From positions 62,001 through 126,000 of the forward strand of contig JABDRB010000021.1 of NCBI GenBank assembly GCA_013041925.1: DNA of 64,000 nt, in the 5' to 3' direction. The notes under the pieces are model-generated. The model was not told where the DNA came from and searched no databases. It worked only from the letters and a program-made list of their open reading frames with translations. Both the position numbers and the translations under genes were made by a program. Positions 1-8,809 of the stretch are shown in pieces; positions within the stretch are counted from its first letter, which is position 1, and every line of letters begins with the position of its first letter. This DNA is from Akkermansiaceae bacterium (GTDB taxonomy: Bacteria > Verrucomicrobiota > Verrucomicrobiia > Verrucomicrobiales > Akkermansiaceae).

Positions 1-333
1 GACACCAGGGGTTTCATCAAACTCAGGGTGACCTGGGGTGATGCTGTGCAGCTTGCGGAAGGCTTTCACCTCATCGAGAGAGACGGCATAACCCGACAGA
101 TGGAGCCAGCTATAGATAAACATTGATCCATGACCGGCCGAAAGCACAAAGCGGTCGCGATTCAACCACTTCGGGGCATCGGGGTTATAACTAAGGCTTT
201 CACCGAAAAGAACGGCACCGATTTCGGCACAACCCAATGGAAGGCCAAGGTGACCTGATGAACATGCGTGAACGGCATCGATGGCAAGGCCTCGGGCCTC
301 GTTGGCAGCTTGAGCGAGAATTTCTTGATTCAT
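1..333 (-). CDS. tkt: Transketolase, N-terminal part (cut by window edge)
   Basis: The reverse strand reads an open frame from ATG at 333 to the window edge, 111 residues of the thiamine-diphosphate-binding N-terminal domain. Transketolase moves two-carbon ketol units between sugar phosphates in the non-oxidative pentose phosphate pathway, in the cytoplasm. Visible family marks are the start [15 protein letters not shown], the substrate/TPP region [11 protein letters not shown], and the segment [13 protein letters not shown] that leads into the cofactor site. The rest of the gene lies to the left of the window. It is divergent from hisG with about 170 bp between them. The family assignment is firm; its exact paralogue type cannot be judged from this part. 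Confidence 0.92.
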   Translation of the reverse strand, partial: MNQEILAQAANEARGLAIDAVHACSSGHLGLPLGCAEIGAVLFGESLSYNPDAPKWLNRDRFVLSAGHGSMFIYSWLHLSGYAVSLDEVKAFRKLHSITPGHPEFDETPGV

Positions 334-505
334 GACGCGCGCAGAGTCTACGGATGTCCCCATTGCCGCAAGCCTGAATCCTGTCAAATCACCGTATCTG
401 ACGACTTTTTCACCCGAATGTCGGAAAATTATGCCCAATTGCAAAATTTCGCGTTGATTCTTGTGAGTTTGAAGCTACACAAGCCGCCCGTCACCACCTG
501 GTCCT

Positions 506-1381
506 ATGTCGAAAAAACTCAAAATAGCACTCCCGAAAGGCTCACTTCAGGATCCTACGATCAACCTTCTGAAGCAGGCTGGGTATAATGTGTATATGTC
601 CGACCGCGGTCTCCGTCCAAATTCCGACGATGGCGAGCTCGACATCTACCTGATCCGCGCACAAGAAATTGGACGTTATCTTGCCCAAGGGTTTATTGAT
701 TGCGGCATCACGGGACTCGACTGGGCATCGATGCACGAGGACAGCCTCGTCGATCTCGCCGAACTCCCCTACTCCCGCTCCACCGTCCGCCCGACCAAGT
801 GGGTGCTGGTTGTCCCCGATAACTCCCCGATTCAGAGTGTCAAGGACCTCGAAGGCAAACGCATCGCCACCGAAGGGGTGGAGATCACGCAGAACTACCT
901 CGATCAACACGGCGTCAACGCTGAGATCGAATACTCATGGGGCGCAACCGAGGTGAAAGTCCCCGACCTCGTCGACGCCATCGTCGATGTCACCGAAACC
1001 GGATCATCCATCCGTGCTAACAACCTCCGTATCGTCGACACCCTGTTGACGTCCTTCCCGCACTTCTACGCGTCCAAGAAATCCTACGAAGACAACTGGA
1101 AAATGAGCAAAATGGACCGCATGGTGCTCATGCTTAAAGCCGCCCTCGAAGCCCGGGGAAAAGTCGGCCTCAAGATGAACTTACCCGAAAAGTCCTTGCC
1201 TGCTGTGCTGGATAAACTACCTTCCCTGCGTCGGCCCACCGTTTCCCACCTCGCGGAAGACAGCTGGGTGGCCGTCGAAACCATCATCGAGGACTCCGTG
1301 GCACGCCACCTCATCCCCGACCTCAAAGAACTCGGAGCCGAGGGCATCATCGAATACCCACTCTCCAAGATCGTCCGCTAA
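506..1381 (+). CDS. hisG: ATP phosphoribosyltransferase, long form
   Basis: HisG catalyses the first step of histidine synthesis, joining PRPP to ATP. The 291-residue length matches the long HisG form, which carries a C-terminal ACT-like regulatory domain for histidine feedback and does not need HisZ. The N-terminus has the KGSL motif near residues 11-14, and the PRPP-binding loop TETGSS lies near residues 163-168. The C-terminal domain runs from about residue 215 and ends in EYPLSKIVR. No other core his genes flank it; the PHP-type histidinol-phosphatase lies 1.7 kb downstream. The start ATG at 506 fits the family N-terminus. Confidence 0.95.
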   Translation: MSKKLKIALPKGSLQDPTINLLKQAGYNVYMSDRGLRPNSDDGELDIYLIRAQEIGRYLAQGFIDCGITGLDWASMHEDSLVDLAELPYSRSTVRPTKWVLVVPDNSPIQSVKDLEGKRIATEGVEITQNYLDQHGVNAEIEYSWGATEVKVPDLVDAIVDVTETGSSIRANNLRIVDTLLTSFPHFYASKKSYEDNWKMSKMDRMVLMLKAALEARGKVGLKMNLPEKSLPAVLDKLPSLRRPTVSHLAEDSWVAVETIIEDSVARHLIPDLKELGAEGIIEYPLSKIVR

Positions 1382-1464
1382 AACACCCCCTCCATTTCCC
1401 CTTTTCTCAACACTCTCTATCTTCAGTAATCTGCTGACGAACTCAAACACGAACACCAAATACC

Positions 1465-1569
1465 ATGGGATGTCTCAAAAAACGTCGTAAGACAAAAATT
1501 AGTAAGCACAAGCGCAAGAAGCGCATGAAGGCAAATCGTCATAAGAAGCGCCTTCGTTACAAGTCCTAA
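1465..1569 (+). CDS. Small highly basic AURKAIP1/COX24-type protein (34 aa)
   Basis: This 34-residue protein runs from MGCLKKRRKTKISKHK to KKRLRYKS and is almost entirely lysine and arginine. The pattern KISKHKRKKRMKANRHKK is that of the AURKAIP1/COX24 domain, known from the mitochondrial small-subunit ribosomal protein mS38 and from short bacterial proteins. A role bound to the ribosome or rRNA is inferred from this family and from the charge; the sequence alone does not prove it. It lies 83 bp after hisG and is followed by a clear intrinsic terminator, so it probably ends the hisG transcript or has its own short one. It is too short for many gene callers. Confidence 0.75.
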   Translation: MGCLKKRRKTKISKHKRKKRMKANRHKKRLRYKS

Positions 1570-1601
1570 CGGACTTCGAACGTGTATTACACACACTCTG
1601 G

Positions 1602-1635
1602 AAAAGGGATACGACCTCGCGCCGTGTCCCTTTTT
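1602..1635 (+). terminator. Intrinsic terminator after the COX24-type gene
   Basis: The arms AAAAGGGATACG and CGTGTCCCTTTT pair with one mismatch across a short loop and run into a T tract (TTTTTCTG). It sits about 30 bp after the stop of the 34-residue gene, so it ends the hisG-side transcript before the convergent BNR-type gene. Confidence 0.8.
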
Positions 1636-1667
1636 CTGCGTACTTTTTCCTACTGCATTCGGGGTGT

Positions 1668-3029
1668 TTATTGCGCGTCAGCATCTGATGCGGTGAACCA
1701 ATGCAGCCTGAGCATACTGGGAGCAGGCAGCGGTGGTTGACGTGGGCGATCATGGTTGCGGCCCAACGTTTCCCACTGGAGGATCGAGCGCACGCCCCCC
1801 GCCGCCGTACGGCCGATGTCATTTGTCCGTCGGATCACCATACCTGGAAAATCACTCTGCACCTGGTTCAACGCAGCGGGATACTCCGGGACATGATCGA
1901 TTTTTTGATTGAGCGGTTTCAACGTTTTTTCATCGAAGACTAGGTGACCACTTCCATAATCACGATGGCGATAACGCATCGATAACACCCCAGGCTTCAA
2001 CCGCTTGAATCCACTGATACGGATACCGATAAACCCCATACTACCACGACCACTGAATTTGATCGGCTTGGCCCAGTCGGTCAGAACATGACGCCGCCAC
2101 TGCCCCGCCTCCGGACGCGTGACGTAGATCTGCATATCCCCATTCGCATCAGATTTGTGATAGCTGATCACCGGTTGTTTGTTGATGTCGAAAATAAGTT
2201 TGGCACCACCGTTGATGATACCGCCACCGCTTGGGATGGCATCGACCCAGAGTGCCTTGTTTCCTTGTTTAATCGGGAGGGTCACCATCTGCCCGAAGGC
2301 GGACTCCCAATGCACGAGATCCTTACTCCGCGCGTAGGACAGGTGATGGTTGGTGGCGCAATCCGGTGTGTCTCGCCAGACCCAGAAAGTATGAAACATG
2401 CCGTCAGGACCCAACACAGGCAAACTCGGGTAGGCATTCATTTTCCCCTCTCCGTCAAACAGGGGGGCATCGGTCAGTCGCGACCAACGGCGCGAGTGCG
2501 TGTCATACTTGTTGTAGATGTTGATTCCATTGCCAGCCCCCCCATGGCGGTAAGTGAATACCAGTGTGCCGTTATGATCGGTCATGAAACGTGGATAGGT
2601 CGCCCTGTTTTCCAACTTTCCAGTCATGGAAAACCGCTTCAGGGTGGTGATGTCCCGAGGTTTTTCCGTGCGAAAATAGATCAATTTCACGGCGTGCATA
2701 TTCCCAGACACGTGCAGGTGGCCATCGCGGTCAACCGCCATCGTGATGTAGTTATGCGAGTCCCACCCGACCTTGGTCGGCAGGACCTGAAACTGCCAGG
2801 TTTCTGAATCCACGGTGCGCATGCCAATGGTCATGCGACGTTGGTGGTCGTAGTATGCCACATACTGATGCTGGCCATCCGTCCATAAACAAAAACCAAC
2901 GGGAAAGCCCGCCGGCACCGTGGCGATATCGATTGATTTCTCAAGCTTGAACTGCGATGCGGCAGACGTCTGAGGACACGTGGCTACCACCACCAGCACA
3001 GCAACAACGAGAGATATCATCACATTCAT
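1668..3029 (-). CDS. Secreted BNR_4-type beta-propeller protein (putative polysaccharide lyase/glycosidase)
   Basis: This protein of about 453 residues has an N-terminal hydrophobic stretch (MISLVVAVLVVVATCPQTSAA) that fits a Sec signal peptide, so it is probably exported. The body shows recurring propeller-like strands with conserved segments such as GWDSHNYITMAVDRDGHLHVSGN, TYPRFM and TYRHGGAG. These resemble the BNR_4 group, which includes PL24/PL25 ulvan lyases and GH145-type enzymes acting on rhamnose-glucuronate linkages. The substrate is not determined by the sequence. A GTG start at 3050 is possible, but the ATG pair at 3032/3029 sits right behind a GAGGTG and gives a better signal peptide. 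It converges on the hisG transcript. Confidence 0.7.
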   Translation of the reverse strand: MNVMISLVVAVLVVVATCPQTSAASQFKLEKSIDIATVPAGFPVGFCLWTDGQHQYVAYYDHQRRMTIGMRTVDSETWQFQVLPTKVGWDSHNYITMAVDRDGHLHVSGNMHAVKLIYFRTEKPRDITTLKRFSMTGKLENRATYPRFMTDHNGTLVFTYRHGGAGNGINIYNKYDTHSRRWSRLTDAPLFDGEGKMNAYPSLPVLGPDGMFHTFWVWRDTPDCATNHHLSYARSKDLVHWESAFGQMVTLPIKQGNKALWVDAIPSGGGIINGGAKLIFDINKQPVISYHKSDANGDMQIYVTRPEAGQWRRHVLTDWAKPIKFSGRGSMGFIGIRISGFKRLKPGVLSMRYRHRDYGSGHLVFDEKTLKPLNQKIDHVPEYPAALNQVQSDFPGMVIRRTNDIGRTAAGGVRSILQWETLGRNHDRPRQPPLPAPSMLRLHWFTASDADAQ

Positions 3030-3120
3030 CATCACCTCTGATACTGCCACCTATAAGGAATCTTTCCAGCATTCTCTCTTTGGAGTTTAAAATTGATCCC
3101 ATCGCGATTACGATCGGTTT

Positions 3121-3915
3121 ATGCCTGCCGACTACCACAGCCACACACCGCTCTGCCATCATGCCGAAGGGACACCGGAGGAATTTGTGCAGGCCGCGAT
3201 CAAGGTAGGCCTGACGGAATGGGGAATCTCCGACCACGCACCGGTGCAGCCAGAACCCTTCGACGACTGGCGGATGTCCACAGATGACTTGCCCGCCTAC
3301 TTTGAGTGGATCGACCGCGCCCGCGCCGAGGCGGGCGGCGCGCTGCCCATCCGTGCGGGGTTGGAATGCGATTGGTTACCAGGCTGCGAGCCGTGGATTG
3401 CATCGCTCGCCGAGAAATACCCATGGGACTACCTGATTGGCTCCGTCCACTATCTCTCCGATTGGGATTTTGATAACCCAGCATGGCTCGAAAAATGGGC
3501 CCAAACCGACGTCGACGACGCATGGCTCCGCTACTGGAAAACCTATACCGAGATGGCGGCCAGCGGTCTCTTCGATATCCTCGCCCACCCAGACCTGATC
3601 AAAAAATTTGCTTATAAACCGACCGGTGACCTGCGCCGATTTTACCAACCCGCCATCGATGCCATCGCCACCGCCGACGGCGCGATCGAACTCAACACCG
3701 CAGGATGGCATAAACCCTGCAAGGAAGCCTACCCTGACATCGACTTTCTCGATCTCGCCCACTCCGCCGGCATCCCACTGGTGATCTCATCCGACGCCCA
3801 CCACCCGGATGAGGTAGCACGCGACTTTGACCAAGCCATTGCGCTGGCCAAACAGGCGGGCTACACCCAAACCCTGTTGCTCAACCAGCACCAACGAAGC
3901 TTCGAGGATCTATAA
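3121..3915 (+). CDS. hisJ: PHP-family histidinol-phosphatase (HisJ/HisK type)
   Basis: The product dephosphorylates L-histidinol phosphate in histidine synthesis, or a similar phosphomonoester. At 264 residues it has PHP metal-binding motifs in order: DYHSHTPLC near residue 4, ISDHA near 36, GLECDW, GSVHYL, DILAHPDLIK, and SSDAHHPDEV near the C-terminus. Together these form the trinuclear metal site of the HisJ/HisK family. The start ATG at 3121 places the HSH motif at the usual distance from the N-terminus. It is separated from hisG by the secreted propeller gene and converges on lgt with a 6-bp overlap of the two 3' ends. Confidence 0.9.
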   Translation: MPADYHSHTPLCHHAEGTPEEFVQAAIKVGLTEWGISDHAPVQPEPFDDWRMSTDDLPAYFEWIDRARAEAGGALPIRAGLECDWLPGCEPWIASLAEKYPWDYLIGSVHYLSDWDFDNPAWLEKWAQTDVDDAWLRYWKTYTEMAASGLFDILAHPDLIKKFAYKPTGDLRRFYQPAIDAIATADGAIELNTAGWHKPCKEAYPDIDFLDLAHSAGIPLVISSDAHHPDEVARDFDQAIALAKQAGYTQTLLLNQHQRSFEDL

Positions 3916-4896
3916 GGCGCCTACCTTTTTGTTTCGCCACAGTGCGAAGCCGATAAAGCCGATGCCTGCAACGATCATAAACGTCGAGTAAAACTGCCCC
4001 TTCGTCAGTGCCCCGATCATGGCGGAGTCGGGTTCACGATAACCTTCCACGACAATCCGAAACACCGCGTAAAACAAGAAAAAGAGACCGGTTAACATGC
4101 CGTGGGGTAATTGGGGAAACCGCACACGTGTCATGATCAGGATGGCAAACAACACCAGCCCTTCTAACAACGCTTCATAAAGCTGTGACGGATGGCGGGC
4201 CAGCAAGTAGCCGCCCAGCGTTTCTCTGAGTTCTGGGTTGTCACGGGCACGGTCGACAATGGCCGCATAATAAACCTCCCCCGCACCCAACTCTGGAGCG
4301 ACCTGCCTACACGCGTAATACGCCTCATGGATCGACGCTTGATCGTATTTCAAATCTTCATGCAGCGATGCGGGAAACTTCACCGCCCAGCTCACCCCGT
4401 GGGCGACCCGACCATACAGCTCACCATTGATAAAGTTTGCCATCCTGACCAAGCCCAGACCGACCGGGGCGACGACACAAAGACCGTCACCGACACCCGT
4501 CCAGGAAACTTTATTTTTTCTCGCATAAACGAGGGTAAAAATCATCAACCCGAGAATGCCGCCATGGCTCGCCATGCCGCCGTCCCAGACGCGAAAAACC
4601 ATTGCGGGGTCGGCCAGTAATGCGTCCCACCCCTTGAAGTTATCTTTAGGGATCTGATAAAAGAGGATATAGCCAAGACGACCGCCGAGAAACACGCCAA
4701 AAAACGCGGCGTAGGCAATGAAATCCGCCACTTTACTCTCGGGGAGGACCCAGAGGTTTTTCCTCGCCTGCCAACGAAGCAGGTAATAACCAAACACAAA
4801 GGCGAGCAGGTATCCTAGGCCATACCAGCGGAGTTTGATGGGCCCTACGACATCCAAGATCACGGGGTCCATGTTGTGAATATAAGTCGCTAACAC
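3910..4896 (-). CDS. lgt: Prolipoprotein diacylglyceryl transferase
   Basis: Lgt is an inner-membrane enzyme that transfers diacylglycerol from phosphatidylglycerol to the lipobox cysteine of prelipoproteins. The 328-residue protein has multiple hydrophobic segments and the family motifs IKLRWYGLGYL near the N-terminus, MASHGGILGLM, the signature GLVRMANFINGELYGR, and HPSQLYEALLEG. A longer periplasmic insertion after the signature (about residues 165-235) is present. The start is GTG at 4896, giving MLATYIHNMDPV, which matches related N-termini better than the internal ATG at 4872. Several lipoproteins in this window would be its substrates, for example the cytochrome c at 35.2 kb and the EEP protein at 49.7 kb. 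Confidence 0.95.
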   Translation of the reverse strand: MLATYIHNMDPVILDVVGPIKLRWYGLGYLLAFVFGYYLLRWQARKNLWVLPESKVADFIAYAAFFGVFLGGRLGYILFYQIPKDNFKGWDALLADPAMVFRVWDGGMASHGGILGLMIFTLVYARKNKVSWTGVGDGLCVVAPVGLGLVRMANFINGELYGRVAHGVSWAVKFPASLHEDLKYDQASIHEAYYACRQVAPELGAGEVYYAAIVDRARDNPELRETLGGYLLARHPSQLYEALLEGLVLFAILIMTRVRFPQLPHGMLTGLFFLFYAVFRIVVEGYREPDSAMIGALTKGQFYSTFMIVAGIGFIGFALWRNKKVGAL

Positions 4897-4940
4897 ACGA
4901 CCAACTCACACCAATATGCCGACTCTTGCAAGGGTTACGT

Positions 4941-6017
4941 TTACAGATACGCCGTCAAGGCATCCACCTCATTTTCATCGAGTCGCTGGACCAGAGCAAT
5001 GGAGAGATCCACCATCGCTACGTAATCGCGCACATCGATGATCGAGTTATGCGAGTGAATGTAGCGCGATGGTGTGCCCAAAACAATCGTCGGCACCCCA
5101 CGACCAGACAAATGGAATGCCCGCGCATCGGTGCCGCCACTACTGCGCACGGTCAGTTGATACGGAATCCCCTTTTCCTCAGCCACTTTCACGGTGAGAT
5201 CGACAAGTGCTGGGTTCATGATCGCGGTAGGATCTTGCAAACGAATCTGCACACCCTTCCCCATGGCGCCTTGGGAGGCGGACCGATTAAACCCCGGTGT
5301 GTCATCCGCAGGTGTCCCTTCCAAAACGATCGCCACATCCGGCTTCGACTGCACGGCCGCAGTGACCGCACCGCGCACCCCGACCTCCTCCTGCACGGTA
5401 CCACAAGCCACCAAGGTATTCGGGTGATGGTTCGCAGCAAGCGATTGCGTTGCCTGAATGGCACAGGCCATCCCGACCCGGTTATCAAAGGCTTTTGCCA
5501 TAAAAAGGTTGGGGTCATGCATCGGGGTAAAAGCTGTCAGCGGCACGATCGGGTCACCTATCCTGACGCCGATGTTTTTTTCAAGATCCACCCGACTGCT
5601 CGCGCCAACATCGATGAACATCTTATCAATGGACAAGACCTTGGACCGTTCGGAATCCGGCAGGAAGTGAGGTGGGGTCGATGCCACCACCCCGAGCACC
5701 TTACGCCCGTCCGCTGTCCGCACCGCCACACGCTGGGCCAGTAGCGTATGCGGCCACCATCCACCCAAGGTGACAAACTGGATAAACCCGTCGGGTGTGA
5801 TGTTTTGCACCCGGAATGCAACTTCATCCATGTGACCTGTCAATAAGACCCGTGGCCCCTCACCCGCCTCACAAAACACCGAGCCATTCCCATCGGTGCT
5901 GATCACCCCTAGGCCATCCAGCTCATCGGCAAAAATCGCCCGCACCTCATCCTCGAAGCCTGGAGCACCATGCGCATCCGTCAATTCCCGTAACAATCCA
6001 ATCGCTTTATCTTGCAT
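4941..6017 (-). CDS. M42 family metallo-aminopeptidase
   Basis: This is a cytoplasmic dinuclear-metal aminopeptidase of the glutamyl aminopeptidase/TET-like family, which trims peptides. The 358-residue protein shows the metal ligands in order: LLTGHMDEVAF, KAFDNRVGMA with the bridging Asp, the catalytic pair in VQEEVGVRGA, VLEGTPADDTPG, and the C-terminal HSHNSIIDVRDY. The family often forms large tetrahedral dodecamers. ATG at 6017 is chosen as start; a TTG three codons upstream is also open. It is divergent from the DAHP synthase gene. Endoglucanase annotations seen for this family are historical and not favoured. Confidence 0.9.
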   Translation of the reverse strand: MQDKAIGLLRELTDAHGAPGFEDEVRAIFADELDGLGVISTDGNGSVFCEAGEGPRVLLTGHMDEVAFRVQNITPDGFIQFVTLGGWWPHTLLAQRVAVRTADGRKVLGVVASTPPHFLPDSERSKVLSIDKMFIDVGASSRVDLEKNIGVRIGDPIVPLTAFTPMHDPNLFMAKAFDNRVGMACAIQATQSLAANHHPNTLVACGTVQEEVGVRGAVTAAVQSKPDVAIVLEGTPADDTPGFNRSASQGAMGKGVQIRLQDPTAIMNPALVDLTVKVAEEKGIPYQLTVRSSGGTDARAFHLSGRGVPTIVLGTPSRYIHSHNSIIDVRDYVAMVDLSIALVQRLDENEVDALTAYL

Positions 6018-6067
6018 GTCCGACAATTAGCAGAGCCTTTCTCAACTTGAAACTTGAAACTTACCCC

Positions 6068-7150
6068 ATGGAACTTATGTGTATCCGCATGGCTCAAGTC
6101 ACCGACCTTCACATCTCAAGCAATATCCCGCTCCCTGCACCCGCGCTGCTGCTCTCTGAAGTAGATCGCACTCCTGAACAGGCAGAATTTATGGCTGACT
6201 CGCGCCAGCACATCCGCAACATCCTCAACGGTGACGACCAGCGGCTTCTACTCGTCTGCGGCCCGTGCTCGATCCACGATGCCAAAGCTGGCGTCGAATA
6301 TGCCCACAAACTCGCCCAACTTGCCGAGCAGGTCAAACACCAGATCTATATCGTCATGCGTGTCTACTTTGAAAAACCACGCACCACCGTCGGTTGGAAG
6401 GGCCTCATCATGGACCCGAACCTCGATGGGTCCGACAACATCCCCGAGGGACTGCGCCAGGCACGCCTATTCCTCCGCGAGATCCTCGACATCGGACTGC
6501 CGACCGCCACCGAACTCCTCGACCCGATCACCCCACAATACATTGCCGACCTGATTAGCTGGTCTGCCATCGGTGCTCGCACGACGGAAAGTCAGACCCA
6601 CCGACAAATGGCGTCAGGTCTCTCGATGCCACTCGGGTTTAAAAACACGACCACTGGCGACCTTGTGGCGGCGGTCAATGCCATCAAGGCATCCAGCCAG
6701 CCGCAGACGTTTCTCGGCGTCAGCGAGTTGGGTGTGGCATCTGCCGTAACCACCTCGGGCAACCCCGACTGCCATATCATCCTTCGTGGCGGCGACAACG
6801 GACCGAATTACGGTGCAGACGATGTTGCGGTTACCACCGCACTTCTCGAGAAAAATGGGCTGCACCCATCCGTGATGATCGATGCCTCGCACGCAAACTG
6901 TGGCAAAAATCAGGAAAAGATGTCGGCCGTCTTCCATGAAATCGTCCGCCAACGTGCGGCAGGTAACAGCAACGTCATCGGAGCCATGCTGGAAAGCAAC
7001 CTCGTCGCCGGCAACCAAAGCTTCCCACAACCTAAAGAAGACCTCACCTACGGCCAATCTATCACGGACCAATGTATCGATTGGGAAACGACCGAAACCA
7101 CCATCCTGAAAGCGGCCGCCGACCTGAAGGACGCGGGCATCGCCGGCTAG
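6068..7150 (+). CDS. aroG: 3-deoxy-7-phosphoheptulonate synthase, class I (AroG type)
   Basis: This enzyme condenses phosphoenolpyruvate and erythrose 4-phosphate, the first step of the shikimate pathway. The sequence carries the hallmark segments CGPCSIHDAKAGVEYA, RVYFEKPRTTVGWKGL, GARTTESQTHRQMASGL, GFKNTTTGDL, CHIILRGG and MIDASHANCGKNQ, all typical of type I-alpha DAHP synthases. The N-terminal extension that holds the aromatic feedback site is present. ATG at 6068 is used; ATG at 6089 (MAQVTDLHIS) would give a length closer to E. coli AroG, and a TTG at 6047 is also open. No Shine-Dalgarno separates these choices. Confidence 0.95.
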   Translation: MELMCIRMAQVTDLHISSNIPLPAPALLLSEVDRTPEQAEFMADSRQHIRNILNGDDQRLLLVCGPCSIHDAKAGVEYAHKLAQLAEQVKHQIYIVMRVYFEKPRTTVGWKGLIMDPNLDGSDNIPEGLRQARLFLREILDIGLPTATELLDPITPQYIADLISWSAIGARTTESQTHRQMASGLSMPLGFKNTTTGDLVAAVNAIKASSQPQTFLGVSELGVASAVTTSGNPDCHIILRGGDNGPNYGADDVAVTTALLEKNGLHPSVMIDASHANCGKNQEKMSAVFHEIVRQRAAGNSNVIGAMLESNLVAGNQSFPQPKEDLTYGQSITDQCIDWETTETTILKAAADLKDAGIAG

Positions 7151-7198
7151 TTGCTGGGCAGCCCCCGACGCCACCCCATCTGGTCGCTTTGACACCCC

Positions 7199-7795
7199 AT
7201 GATTGCCCATCACACGTTCGCCGCCATTGATTTTGAGTCAGCGGGTGCGCAGCGTGGCATGACCGACGTCCCCGTCCAGATTGGCATGGCCACATGGTCG
7301 CAAAAATCGGGGCACGCCGACCCGTTTGTTTCTTTTATCCGCGCCGATCGCCCGATCACGTGGTCGGCTCAAAAAGTCCACGGCATCAGCAGCGACGACC
7401 TCTCCGAGGCACCTGCGTTGATGACATTATGGCCACATATCAAGGGGAGACTCTCGAACCGAATCGCCGTTGCCCACGGCCACGGCACAGAAAAACGCTA
7501 CCTCCGCGCGTTTCCCGCCCACGGGTTCGGCCCATGGGTCGACACCCTGCAGCTCGCGCGTGCCGCATGGCCGGAACTTCAATCACACGCCTTGGGCGAC
7601 GTTTGTGAGTCATTCCAACTCACGGGGAAAATCACGCAACTCATTGCTAAAAAAACATGGCACGATGCGCTCTACGACGCGACCGCATCGCTCGTCGTGC
7701 TCGAACACCTAATCAATCAATTTGACCTCGCCGAGTCCCCGGTCGATTTACTCCTGCACCCCGACACCACTGAGTGGCATCGATTCCGGAGGTAA
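7199..7795 (+). CDS. DEDDh-type 3'-5' exonuclease domain protein
   Basis: A single-domain exonuclease of 198 residues related to the DNA polymerase III epsilon proofreading domain. ExoI is AAIDFESAG near residue 9. ExoII is the segment VAHGHGTEKRYL, where the usual Asp is a Glu. ExoIII is the C-terminal HDALYDATAS with the His and Asp. QKVHGISSDDL is also typical of the family. It probably degrades or trims single-stranded DNA or RNA ends; the real substrate is not shown. It starts 48 bp after aroG on the same strand and converges on accA. Confidence 0.82.
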   Translation: MIAHHTFAAIDFESAGAQRGMTDVPVQIGMATWSQKSGHADPFVSFIRADRPITWSAQKVHGISSDDLSEAPALMTLWPHIKGRLSNRIAVAHGHGTEKRYLRAFPAHGFGPWVDTLQLARAAWPELQSHALGDVCESFQLTGKITQLIAKKTWHDALYDATASLVVLEHLINQFDLAESPVDLLLHPDTTEWHRFRR

Positions 7796-7817
7796 CGCAC
7801 ACGTGCAAAGCCATCGA

Positions 7818-8771
7818 TCACTCACCCTGCCATTCTCCGTATTGACGGAATTTGGCGTAGCGTTGATCAAGCAGTTCCTCGGTGCTGAGAGCTTGGAGTG
7901 ACTTGATTTGATTTGCCACAGCATGACGCAAGTTTTCCGCAGCCAGCTGATGGTCCTGATGCGCTCCACCTTTGGGTTCGAGGATCACCTCATCGATCAG
8001 GTTGAGTTTTTCGAGATCGGGAGCGGAAATCTTCATGGCCTCTGCGGCCTTGTGTGCGTGTTTGCGGTGTTTCCAGAGAATGGCGGCGCAGCCCTCCGGG
8101 CTAATCACAGAGTAATACGCATTTTCCATCATCAGGACACGGTCGGTCACCCCGATACCCAAGGCACCACCAGACCCACCTTCGCCTAACACAACAGCAA
8201 CAGTGGGTGTCTTCAGCAGCATCATCTCCCTGAGGTTGTATCCGATCGCCTCGGCAATGTTGCGCTCTTCCGCACCGATACCAGGAAACGCACCTGGGGT
8301 ATCAATCAGGGAAACAACGGGAAGTTGAAATTTTTCAGCCAGCTTCATCAGTCGCATCGACTTACGGTACCCTTCAGGGTGGGCGCTGCCGAAATTGCGT
8401 AACAGGTTTTCCTTGGTATCCCGGCCTTTTTGGTGCCCGATCACGACCACACGCTGCCCATTGAGCGTGGCGAACCCACCAGGCATGGCATGATCATCGC
8501 CAATGTGACGATCGCCGTGAAGCTCACAGAAGTCATCAAAGACATGGGAAATATAATCGAGCATAAACGGGCGATTAGTGTGGCGTGCGATTTGCACACG
8601 TTGCCATGACGTGAGTTCATCGTAAATACGGTTTCTCGTGTCGGCCAATTTTCCTTCGATGGCGGTAATTTCATCAGACATGTCAATGTTCTGCGTCTGC
8701 GCCTTATGCTTCAGTTTTTCGAGTTCGTGTTCGAGCTCGATGATCGGTTTTTCAAAATCAAGAGGTTTCAT
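7818..8771 (-). CDS. accA: Acetyl-CoA carboxylase carboxyltransferase subunit alpha
   Basis: AccA, with AccD, transfers the carboxyl group from biotin to acetyl-CoA to make malonyl-CoA for fatty acid synthesis. The 317-residue length and start MKPLDFEKPIIELE match the family. Conserved parts are HRPFMLDYI-like RPFMLDYISHVF, ELHGDRHIGDD, the glycine-rich LIDTPGAFPGIGAEERNIAEAI, and GEGGSGGALGIGVTDRVLMMENAYYSVISPE split across the acyl-CoA site. It lies just downstream of the LysM-protein gene on the same strand. Fatty-acid genes acpP, plsX and fabH are within 7 kb. Confidence 0.96.
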   Translation of the reverse strand: MKPLDFEKPIIELEHELEKLKHKAQTQNIDMSDEITAIEGKLADTRNRIYDELTSWQRVQIARHTNRPFMLDYISHVFDDFCELHGDRHIGDDHAMPGGFATLNGQRVVVIGHQKGRDTKENLLRNFGSAHPEGYRKSMRLMKLAEKFQLPVVSLIDTPGAFPGIGAEERNIAEAIGYNLREMMLLKTPTVAVVLGEGGSGGALGIGVTDRVLMMENAYYSVISPEGCAAILWKHRKHAHKAAEAMKISAPDLEKLNLIDEVILEPKGGAHQDHQLAAENLRHAVANQIKSLQALSTEELLDQRYAKFRQYGEWQGE

Positions 8772-8809
8772 GCTTAGGTAGTCGGTTGAGAGTATTCAGT
8801 AGCTTGGGG

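Noticed and set aside
4926-5744. Forward 272-residue ORF across the M42 peptidase
   Set aside because: It has low-complexity, His/Arg-rich content typical of antisense frames, and the M42 metal motifs on the other strand are complete.
6044-6063. Tandem AACTTGAA repeat upstream of aroG
   Set aside because: Only about two and a half copies of eight bases; not enough for a functional claim.
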